6,031 bases of DNA, taken from positions 1 through 6,031 of the forward strand of contig JAJZWH010000054.1 of assembly GCA_021846765.1 (NCBI GenBank), written 5' to 3'. How positions within the stretch are numbered: the stretch's first letter is position 1; each line of letters starts with the position of its first letter. Below are positions 1-3,628 of the stretch, one piece after another. This DNA is from a bacterium. Lineage in GTDB: Bacteria; Patescibacteriota; Saccharimonadia; Saccharimonadales; UBA4665. Made by a program: the position numbers and the translations under genes. The notes below the pieces were generated by a model, which worked only from the letters and a program-made list of their open reading frames with translations, made no database searches and was not told where the DNA came from.

Positions 1-113
1 TGAATGGTGCTCGTACTATGGAAGTATTACTATCTGTCTGCCAATCGCTCTACAACCGGGACAAAGATAACTTTCTGTTGAATCTTCATAATCTGGCCAC
101 GGTTAGTCAGTAG
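1..113 (+). CDS. C-terminal fragment of an unidentified protein (5' end outside window)
   Basis: A frame is open from the window edge (first full codon at 3) to a TAG at 111-113, giving 36 C-terminal residues. They begin NGARTMEVLLSVCQSLYN and end LATVSQ. The GAR-x-MEVLLSV-x-QS helix is reminiscent of the last helix of Gfo/Idh/MocA-type oxidoreductases, where a similar ALEV-x-LA-x-Y-x-S pattern is common. The fragment is too short to claim that family. It is followed after 50 bp by the promoter and start of the next + strand gene. The assignment as coding rests only on the open frame reaching the edge and on this amphipathic helix. A chance open frame of 36 codons is not excluded. Confidence 0.5.
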   Translation, partial: NGARTMEVLLSVCQSLYNRDKDNFLLNLHNLATVSQ

Positions 114-128
114 TTACACTAGTAGTGC

Positions 129-157
129 TTGCAAAATTTATTTTTTCATAGTAGAAT
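129..157 (+). promoter_or_regulatory. Promoter of the 81-aa gene, leaderless geometry
   Basis: A -35-like TTGCAA (129-134) is followed by exactly 17 bp and a -10-like TAGAAT (152-157, 5 of 6 to TATAAT). The -10 ends 6 bp before the ATG at 164, so transcription should begin at or within a base or two of the start codon. No Shine-Dalgarno sequence precedes the ATG. Confidence 0.55.
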
Positions 158-163
158 TTAGTT

Positions 164-409
164 ATGCCATATGAACGAGATATAGATCAGTTCGAACGCG
201 GTGAGCGCTACTTTGCTCAGCCAAATAAAGTTTCAACTGATATTTCAACCGAGATTTCGCCTGCGGAAGCAACTCGAAAAGTTGATGAATCGGTAATTAA
301 AGCTATTCGAACAGGTCACATGAGCGGCATGCAAATGATTTACGGTGAAGCAACTAGAGAACCTTTTCGTCCAGTTAGTCCCAAAATTCGCTTTCTTAAT
401 AAGCGTTGA
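164..409 (+). CDS. Small hypothetical protein, 81 aa
   Basis: I do not recognise this protein. It is hydrophilic with no membrane segment or signal peptide. The N-terminal third is charged (MPYERDIDQFERGERYF), the middle is Ser/Thr-rich (about residues 22-38), a helix-like stretch follows (about 33-50, EATRKVDESVIKAIRTG), and the tail is basic and proline-containing, ending PKIRFLNKR. There are no cysteines. The start at 164 is supported by a -10 box ending 6 bp upstream, giving a leaderless transcript. TGA at 407-409 ends it, and the same frame stays open for a further 26 or so codons, which has no clear meaning. It stands alone between the partial + strand gene and a convergent - strand gene. 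Its basic tail could suit nucleic-acid or ribosome contact, but that is a guess. Confidence 0.6.
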   Translation: MPYERDIDQFERGERYFAQPNKVSTDISTEISPAEATRKVDESVIKAIRTGHMSGMQMIYGEATREPFRPVSPKIRFLNKR

Positions 410-436
410 ACGTCTCGCGTACCAAAATTTACAAGT

Positions 437-619
437 TCAATACTTATTGCTGGGACTATGGTCGGATTTTCGAACTTTAACTCTTACTATTGACTCTGCG
501 TCGATGGCAAGAGCGATGGCTTTAATTTCATAATTATGTAGGGCAGTCGAGTCGTACGCAAAGACATTTGAAATTACGTAGATGAGCTTAGTTGATCCAC
601 GATCATTTTTACCGTTTCC
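437..619 (-). pseudogene. Possible gene remnant, 60 open codons without a start
   Basis: On the - strand a frame is open from just after a TGA (622-620) to a TGA at 439-437. It translates to 60 residues with protein-like composition, including an ALHNYEIKAIALAIDAES stretch (about residues 25-42) and a basic end, VRVKVRKSDHSPSNKY. There is no ATG, GTG or TTG in the frame. An ATG with a purine-rich GAGGA some 13 bp upstream lies in another frame near 607 and runs into a stop after 10 codons, so a frameshifted remnant is conceivable. It lies in the convergent gap downstream of the cysteine-protease-like gene. I recognise no family. The same DNA also has open + strand frames, so chance is possible. 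Confidence 0.2.
593..610 (+). terminator. Weak intrinsic terminator candidate
   Basis: TGATC (593-597), loop CAC, then GATCA (601-605), followed directly by five T (606-610). The stem has only 5 bp and lies about 180 bp past the stop of the 81-aa gene, so it is a marginal candidate for ending that transcript. The stem is short and AT-rich, and chance is a real possibility. Confidence 0.3.
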
Positions 620-646
620 TCAATGCTGCTGGATTAATTCGATAAA

Positions 647-1204
647 CTACAAGCCGTAGCCTGTATCTATGTCTTCAAATCTAGGATCGTCTGTCCATGG
701 GTTTTGTAGAGGCCCAATATAAACTGACGGTGCTTGAAAATCAAACTGGTCTGCTGTTATATCAACTATAGTTTTATCGCTGAGTGACGTTCTGCCTAAC
801 ATTACAAATGTATGCTGGTATTTGCAATATAAACTATACGCACGTTCATATTCTCCATAACCTCCTCGTATTAGGGTCGGAGTTATTCCTTCAAGTACGT
901 TTGCTTTGTGAATACGTTGAGCTAGCACTGGGCTAGCAATATTACAATATCCCTCAGGAAAAACCGTTTCGTTGGGTAAAAATAATGGTACAGGTATTAA
1001 ATTTCCCTTAACTTCTCGTAAAGTACCATTCGCAAGCTGTTGTTCTATCTCCGACTGAAAAGTAAAATTGCGAGTAAAGGCAAAACTAGACCATGAATAT
1101 GCAATCGCAGAATCAATCATCTCATCTTCAGATATGTCACCATTCTCAAACTCAGCTCTAGTATGCTCTGAAATCCGCTTAACTGATTCGAGACCTCCAT
1201 CCAT
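647..1204 (-). CDS. Putative papain/transglutaminase-fold cysteine protease, 185 aa
   Basis: The protein has no signal peptide or membrane helix and seems cytoplasmic. The C-terminal half shows the Cys-His-Asp order of papain/transglutaminase-like enzymes. Cys87 stands at the head of a helix (GYCNIASPVLAQRI) and a loop-strand follows (GITPTLIRGGYGEYERAY, 106-123). His131 lies on a strand (YQHTFVML), and Asp148 sits in TIVDITADQF (145-154). The ending IGPLQNPW (163-170) is of the kind that follows this motif. The N-terminal 60 residues are helical and charged, with no recognisable domain. The family idea is inferred from this motif spacing. The usual H-x-W is H-T-F here. I chose ATG 1204 over the in-frame GTG at 1222 because TATAAT (1216-1211) lies between them, 6 bp before the ATG; a GTG start would put the promoter inside the gene. 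The next - strand gene upstream is separated by a repeat element, so it is transcribed alone. The substrate is unknown. Confidence 0.75.
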   Translation of the reverse strand: MDGGLESVKRISEHTRAEFENGDISEDEMIDSAIAYSWSSFAFTRNFTFQSEIEQQLANGTLREVKGNLIPVPLFLPNETVFPEGYCNIASPVLAQRIHKANVLEGITPTLIRGGYGEYERAYSLYCKYQHTFVMLGRTSLSDKTIVDITADQFDFQAPSVYIGPLQNPWTDDPRFEDIDTGYGL

Positions 1205-1210
1205 ATAGTT

Positions 1211-1216
1211 ATTATA
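1211..1216 (-). promoter_or_regulatory. -10 box of the cysteine-protease-like gene, leaderless geometry
   Basis: A perfect TATAAT on the - strand ends 6 bp (AACTAT) before the ATG at 1204. The -35 region is weak (TTTGTT at 1239-1234, 17 bp spacing). This box decides the start codon of the gene. Confidence 0.7.
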
Positions 1217-1278
1217 ACACACAAATAATAAAAAACAAATCTCTAAGGAGTTATTATTATAAGTCCTTTATTACCAAA

Positions 1279-1384
1279 TTGGCTGGGCCTGGTTAACTAA
1301 CATCCGACCTATTTAACAGCTTACCCTACTACGTAACTCACTATATATTTGCGGAATATCATAGTCACTATTGCAACTAAAATT
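1279..1384 (+). repeat. Composite intergenic repeat, copy 1
   Basis: This is a 66-bp core (1279-1344) that begins TTGGCTGG and ends GTAACTCACTAT. It aligns without gaps to the cores at 1866-1931 and 3318-3383. The best-kept parts are the TTGGCTGG box, GGTTAAC (1291-1297, as in the 3318 copy) and the B unit from about AGCTTACC to CACTAT (1318-1344). The second arm (1349 to about 1384) is badly decayed: TTGCGG replaces TTGGCTGG, though it still ends near GCAACTAAAATT. It fills most of the gap between the stop of the metallopeptidase gene (1419) and the promoter of the cysteine-protease-like gene. It is given as + because the box reads on that strand; the flanking genes are on the - strand. Confidence 0.65.
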
Positions 1385-1418
1385 AACAATCAAAAAACAA
1401 TCAATGGTTTTCGTTTAG

Positions 1419-1811
1419 TCAGTTGTTTATATTATGAGATCTAGGGTAACCAAGCTTCTTGGCAAATTCGTTAGCATCGTCTTCTAATTTAGTGCCATCC
1501 GATTCAACATAATTTCTACCTTGCATAAAATGACCTAGCTCATGTGCTATTACGTGCCTTAGGACATCCTCAGGCATTTCCTTTGGTACATAAAGTTGCA
1601 TCACGGCAAATTTACTTATTCTTGAAGGGAAGTGCATCACCTGTCCTTTTACGCCTTCATGAAATGCCATGATAATGAGGTCATTTTTCACTTTTTGAAA
1701 TTCGTTGTCAGGGAGTTTACTTAGCACTTCAACAAACGCATCTTTTACGTTTTGGTATAGATGCAAGCTTTTTTGAGATTCGACGAAGCCTATTACTTCT
1801 GACTTTTTCAT
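1419..1811 (-). CDS. ImmA/IrrE-like zinc metallopeptidase, 130 aa
   Basis: A compact, soluble, single-domain protein. The zinc-binding helix is HVIAHELGHFMQ, with His90-Glu91-x-x-His94 as two ligands and the catalytic Glu. About 16 residues later comes LEDDANEFAKKLGYP (109-123), which matches the E-x-x-AN-x-FA pattern that supplies the third ligand in the ImmA/IrrE (M78) family; Glu110 is the likely third ligand. A strand (KFAVMQLYVPKEM, 67-79) precedes the HELGH helix, as in that family. Relatives cleave transcriptional repressors or act in phage and toxin-antitoxin control. There is no helix-turn-helix domain in this protein and no adjacent Xre-type regulator, so the substrate is not evident. 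ATG 1811 is chosen because TATAGT ends 6 bp upstream. Composite repeat copies flank the gene on both sides. Confidence 0.8.
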   Translation of the reverse strand: MKKSEVIGFVESQKSLHLYQNVKDAFVEVLSKLPDNEFQKVKNDLIIMAFHEGVKGQVMHFPSRISKFAVMQLYVPKEMPEDVLRHVIAHELGHFMQGRNYVESDGTKLEDDANEFAKKLGYPRSHNINN

Positions 1812-1817
1812 AACTCT

Positions 1818-1847
1818 ACTATAACAAAAATAGACTTAATTTGTCTT
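1818..1847 (-). promoter_or_regulatory. Promoter of the metallopeptidase gene, leaderless geometry
   Basis: On the - strand, AAGACA (1847-1842) is followed by 18 bp and TATAGT (1823-1818). The -10 ends 6 bp (AGAGTT) before the ATG at 1811, and there is no Shine-Dalgarno sequence. The box end of repeat copy 2 lies about 19 bp upstream of the -35. Confidence 0.6.
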
Positions 1848-1865
1848 TTAAAAAGCATAACTCGT

Positions 1866-1968
1866 TTGGCTGGACATATTTAACGAACTTGGGACTAATT
1901 TAGCATTTTACCGCACTACTTAGCTCACTATCTATTGGCTGGCCATATGCAACGAGGTTAGAACTAAT
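1866..1968 (+). repeat. Composite intergenic repeat, copy 2 (most complete)
   Basis: The A-B-A' organisation is clear here. Arm A (1866-1900) is TTGGCTGG, then ACATATT, then TAACGAACTTGGGACTAATT. Unit B (1901-1934) ends CTCACTAT at 1931. Arm A' (1935-1968) repeats the pattern of A with TTGGCTGGCCAT, AACGAGG and AACTAATTT. The two boxes are 69 bp apart. The element ends exactly where the stop codon of the 76-aa gene (1971-1969) begins, and fills the space up to the promoter of the metallopeptidase gene. Confidence 0.75.
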
Positions 1969-2199
1969 TTAAGCAGTTTTACGTTTCAGACTTCTTATAT
2001 CTGACTCGTGGTCTTTAACTACATTTTCAATGATTAAAAGTCTATTGTTTATTTCATTTGTAGTGGCTTTAACATGATGTAACTCCTGTTTAATTATAGG
2101 AATATCCTTTACGTATTCATGTATAGCTTTAAGTTCGTCAGCTAATACTTCACCTAAAATTTGTTTTCGCTCGTCATCATTAAGTGATTGCATATGCAT
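1969..2199 (-). CDS. Small coiled-coil protein, 76 aa
   Basis: No enzyme or DNA-binding motif is visible. After a short charged start (SLNDDERKQILGEVL) the chain is a nearly continuous amphipathic helix. Hydrophobic residues recur at heptad-like spacing through ELKAIHEYVKDIPIIKQEL (about 23-41) and again through NEINNRLLIIENVVKDHES (about 48-66), with a likely kink at the DIPIIK proline. Similar short proteins built around an HEYVKDIP-type stretch occur in Saccharibacteria as I recall, but no function is known to me. It is soluble with no membrane segment. ATG 2199 is chosen because TATACT ends 7 bp upstream; a second in-frame ATG follows at 2193. It is transcribed singly, with repeat copy 3 just upstream and copy 2 touching its stop codon. 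Confidence 0.7.
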   Translation of the reverse strand: MHMQSLNDDERKQILGEVLADELKAIHEYVKDIPIIKQELHHVKATTNEINNRLLIIENVVKDHESDIRSLKRKTA

Positions 2200-2206
2200 A
2201 TTTTAA

Positions 2207-2212
2207 AGTATA
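2207..2212 (-). promoter_or_regulatory. -10 box of the coiled-coil gene; -35 region falls in a repeat copy
   Basis: TATACT (2212-2207) is followed by TTAAAAT and the ATG at 2199, a leaderless arrangement. The string TATACTTTAAAA is identical to that in front of rarA. The position expected for the -35 lies inside repeat copy 3, and only a poor match (TTCGTT, 2236-2231) is found there. Confidence 0.6.
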
Positions 2213-2214
2213 GT

Positions 2215-2259
2215 GCGGCTGGCTATATTTAACGAACTTGGGGCTCATGTAATAGCTTA
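2215..2259 (+). repeat. Composite intergenic repeat, copy 3 (truncated)
   Basis: Arm A is well kept: GGCTGGCTATA, then TTTAACGAACTTGGG, matching 28 of 32 bases of the copy at 1866 from GGCTGG to the CTAAT position. The start of unit B, AATAGCTTA (2251-2259), equals that of the 3318 copy. After 2259 the similarity stops, so most of B and all of A' are missing. The box lies only 16 bp from the start codon of the coiled-coil gene, closer than in any other copy. Confidence 0.65.
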
Positions 2260-2388
2260 GTCAGTAATTGCTATATACCACATAGCGGATTTGGATACCG
2301 TTGTCCAACCTTCCTTGCAGTAAGCTGGTTTTTGTAGTCGGGCTAAAGGTTCATTAATCTTTAATAAGCCATTGGCCTGACCACAATT
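2257..2388 (-). pseudogene. Possible gene remnant, 43 open codons ending at the repeat
   Basis: On the - strand, codons from 2388 are open to a TAA at 2259-2257, with another in-frame TAA just before (2391-2389). The 43 residues look protein-like (for example INEPLARLQKPAYCKEGW, about 11-28, with two cysteines overall) but contain no usable start codon. The TAA that ends the frame is formed by the end base pairs of repeat copy 3 (AGCTTA read backwards). I recognise no family. It may be a decayed gene cut by the repeat, or chance. Confidence 0.2.
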
Positions 2389-2516
2389 TTACGGACAACC
2401 AGGCAATATAATTAAATCAAAATACAAAAGCTAAAAGTTTTTGGCTGGGAAACTAGTCCAGGCTCCGAACATTTGAAGGAAATATGGTTTGATCTGGAAT
2501 CAGAGTTCAGAGAAAT
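2260..2516. other. Gene-poor stretch between the coiled-coil and pilin-like genes
   Basis: No intact gene is visible here. It contains the possible remnant described at 2257-2388 and an imperfect inverted repeat at 2348-2370 (GGTT, mismatch, ATTAA, 3-nt loop, TTAAT, mismatch, AGCC) without a convincing T tract on either strand. An isolated TTGGCTGG lies at 2441-2448, and a GCCTG/CAGGC pair lies at about 2375-2404 with a long loop. None of these is strong enough to call a terminator for the pilin-like gene. Confidence 0.4.
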
Positions 2517-3245
2517 TTAAACTACGGAACGGAATATAGTTAAGGTTGTTTCAAACTCAGGGTCATTTTCTAGCAAAGTAAAATTATACGTATTATTAGT
2601 ACTATCAAAGGCCGGGTTATTAAAGAGTTCGTTCGGCTCTTTAATATATGTATTAGCACTTAGGACGAATGCATTACCGTCAGGTAGTTTATTATTTATG
2701 GTTCCATCACAAAATCCCGATAATCCTAAACTAGGGTTTTTATTCTTTAGAAACCAATAGTCTTGCGCGATTGCCGCTAAATCGTACGTGGTATTGATAG
2801 ATAAATTTTGACCTGGAATACCGTAGGGGTTCGGGTCATAGGTCATATTTGGGCAATTTATAGGACCCTTTGGTAGTGCATTTTCCATGTCCTTATAGTT
2901 GAATAGCTGGAAAGTAACTGATTGATCTTTATTTGGACTAGTTAAGGTTACGTCTTGGTAAAAGTAACCTGGGTCGTTATGTAGGTTATTGGTCTCGGTC
3001 CACTTAGATGGGTATTCAAATGAAACACTTTTATCGACTGCTATTAATTTGTTTGTAGTCTTTGAAACAGGAGTTATTGAACTAGTCTTTGAAACAGGAG
3101 TTATTGAACTAGTCTTTGCGGGTGTTGTTTCGGGAGTGGCTTTATTATATATTAGCCATCCAAGTGCCCCGATTATCCCAACAACTATAATAATGATTAG
3201 GAGCTCAATGATGCTAATGCCTCTACTGTTTTTCTTTACTTTCAT
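2517..3245 (-). CDS. Type IV pilin-like membrane-anchored protein, 242 aa
   Basis: The N-terminus is a textbook prepilin segment. A short basic leader ends at Gly9, then ISIIELLIIIIVVGIIGALGW follows, with Glu14 at mature position +5. One hydrophobic helix runs from about 10 to 32. Prepilin peptidase would cut after Gly9 and methylate Ile10. A Thr/Ser/Pro/Lys linker (36-64) carries two identical SSITPVSKT units. The exterior domain starts near 67 with DKSVSFEYPSKWTE, a strand pattern seen in PsbP-like lipoproteins and pilin-like proteins of CPR bacteria. Cys131 and Cys179 could form a disulfide. The role is probably a minor or specialised pilin, or a surface protein anchored by a pilin helix. 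No pilus assembly genes are adjacent. ATG 3245 is chosen from the prepilin motif and the nearby -10. Length fits Saccharibacteria-type pilin-like proteins rather than a classical 150-residue major pilin. Confidence 0.8.
   Translation of the reverse strand: MKVKKNSRGISIIELLIIIIVVGIIGALGWLIYNKATPETTPAKTSSITPVSKTSSITPVSKTTNKLIAVDKSVSFEYPSKWTETNNLHNDPGYFYQDVTLTSPNKDQSVTFQLFNYKDMENALPKGPINCPNMTYDPNPYGIPGQNLSINTTYDLAAIAQDYWFLKNKNPSLGLSGFCDGTINNKLPDGNAFVLSANTYIKEPNELFNNPAFDSTNNTYNFTLLENDPEFETTLTIFRSVV
3057..3118 (-). repeat. 27-bp exact tandem repeat in the pilin-like gene linker
   Basis: Units 3057-3083 and 3084-3110 are identical over 27 bp, and an 8-bp third partial unit follows (3111-3118). Being a multiple of three it keeps the frame and encodes two SSITPVSKT blocks just after the membrane helix. 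Perfect identity at DNA level suggests a recent slippage duplication. Confidence 0.9.
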
Positions 3246-3254
3246 ATAGCTGAA

Positions 3255-3283
3255 AGTATAAGTCTTAGAATTGCCAGAGGCAA
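3255..3283 (-). promoter_or_regulatory. Promoter of the pilin-like gene
   Basis: On the - strand, TTGCCT (3283-3278), 17 bp, then TATACT (3260-3255). The -10 ends 9 bp before the ATG at 3245, so the 5' leader would be only about 2-3 nt. There is no Shine-Dalgarno sequence. Confidence 0.55.
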
Positions 3284-3317
3284 ATAAGCATTTAACTATA
3301 ATTATATTGTAAAAAAA

Positions 3318-3422
3318 TTGGCTGGCTTTGGTTAACGAGGTTAGAAGTAAAATAATAGCTTACCCCACCTTGTAACTCACTATTGTTTTGGTTGGCCATC
3401 ATTAACCAGTTTGGTACTAATT
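3318..3422 (+). repeat. Composite intergenic repeat, copy 4, abutting tRNA-Gln
   Basis: Arm A (3318-3352) starts TTGGCTGG and contains GGTTAACGAGGTTAGA. Unit B (3353-3387) has AATAGCTTACCCCACC and ends CTCACTAT at 3383. Arm A' (3388-3421) starts TTGGTTGGCCAT and ends GGTACTAATTT. The next TTGGCTGG (3422-3429) is the complement of the tRNA 3' end (CCAGCCA plus one A). The three boxes are 70 and 34 bp apart. The element lies between the 3' end of tRNA-Gln and the promoter of the pilin-like gene. Confidence 0.75.
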
Positions 3423-3496
3423 TGGCTGGGGATGAGGGATTCGAACCCCCGATCCTGGGACCAGAACCCAGTGCCTTACCACTTGGCCAATCCCCA
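3423..3496 (-). tRNA. tRNA-Gln (anticodon CUG)
   Basis: The 74-nt - strand sequence folds as a complete cloverleaf. The acceptor stem is TGGGGAT/ATCCCCA (7 bp, with the U1-A72 pair and G73 typical of tRNA-Gln), followed by an encoded CCA at 3425-3423. The D arm has GCC/GGC, and the anticodon stem CTGGG/CCCAG encloses the loop TTCTGGT, giving anticodon CUG, which reads CAG. A 4-nt variable loop precedes a T arm GGGGG-TTCGAAT-CCCTC with one G-U pair. All invariant positions look normal. A repeat copy begins directly at its 3' end. Confidence 0.97.
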
Positions 3497-3508
3497 GCAT
3501 AGGCCAAG

Positions 3509-3514
3509 ATTATA
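3509..3514 (-). promoter_or_regulatory. -10 box of tRNA-Gln
   Basis: A perfect TATAAT on the - strand ends 12 bp before the tRNA 5' end, implying a 5' leader of about 5 nt for RNase P to remove. The -35 region at 17-bp spacing (TAGATA, 3537-3532) is poor. Confidence 0.55.
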
Positions 3515-3590
3515 GCTAAAACAATAGTAATTATCTAGAGTAAAAGTAATAAAGAAACAAACTTAACAGTAGATATTTAAGATATTCGTT

Positions 3591-3596
3591 TATAAT
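3591..3596 (+). promoter_or_regulatory. -10 box of the dienelactone-hydrolase-family gene
   Basis: A perfect TATAAT with no good -35 at normal spacing; the nearest TTAACA (3563-3568) is 22 bp away. Transcription from here would begin near 3603 and give a leader of about 25 nt containing the ribosome binding site. This is unlike the other genes of the window. Confidence 0.5.
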
Positions 3597-3617
3597 GTAA
3601 GTATAAATTCTAAATAT

Positions 3618-3624
3618 AAGGAGG
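3618..3624 (+). promoter_or_regulatory. Strong Shine-Dalgarno sequence of the dienelactone-hydrolase-family gene
   Basis: AAGGAGG ends 4 bp before the ATG at 3629 and fixes that start. It is the only clear Shine-Dalgarno sequence correctly placed before a start codon in this window. Confidence 0.85.
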
Positions 3625-3628
3625 TTCT

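Noticed and set aside
92..122. CTGGCCA...TTA..CAGT...CACTAG as a degenerate repeat arm overlapping the first stop codon
   Set aside because: The order of motifs resembles arm A', but matches need gaps and the region is partly coding, so it is too weak to count.
345..533. Open frame of 62 codons on the + strand overlapping the 81-aa gene
   Set aside because: It starts inside the 81-aa gene in another frame, has no promoter or Shine-Dalgarno sequence, and resembles no protein.
1205..1222. Upstream GTG start (1222) for the cysteine-protease-like gene
   Set aside because: The TATAAT box lies between this GTG and the ATG at 1204, so a transcript from that promoter could not include it.
2441..2448. 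Isolated TTGGCTGG as a fifth repeat copy
   Set aside because: Only the 8-bp box matches. The following sequence lacks the TTAAC and ACTAAT parts of the arm.
2989..3249. 86-codon + strand frame opposite the pilin-like gene
   Set aside because: It is the antisense of a hydrophobic helix and a tandem repeat, and the pilin-like frame on the other strand has a clear prepilin motif and promoter.
3311..3317. T7 tract on the - strand after repeat copy 4 as a terminator for tRNA-Gln
   Set aside because: I could not find a stem of useful length immediately before the T tract.
1279..3422. CRISPR array made of the repeated units
   Set aside because: The units are dispersed between genes, diverged, and arranged A-B-A' with related B units. 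There are no identical repeats separated by unique spacers and no cas genes.
3292..3507. Open frame of 71 codons on the - strand containing a DWPSGKALGSGPRIGGSNPSSP-like stretch
   Set aside because: It is the translation of the tRNA-Gln gene and its repeat flank. This peptide is a familiar artefact of calling proteins across tRNA genes.
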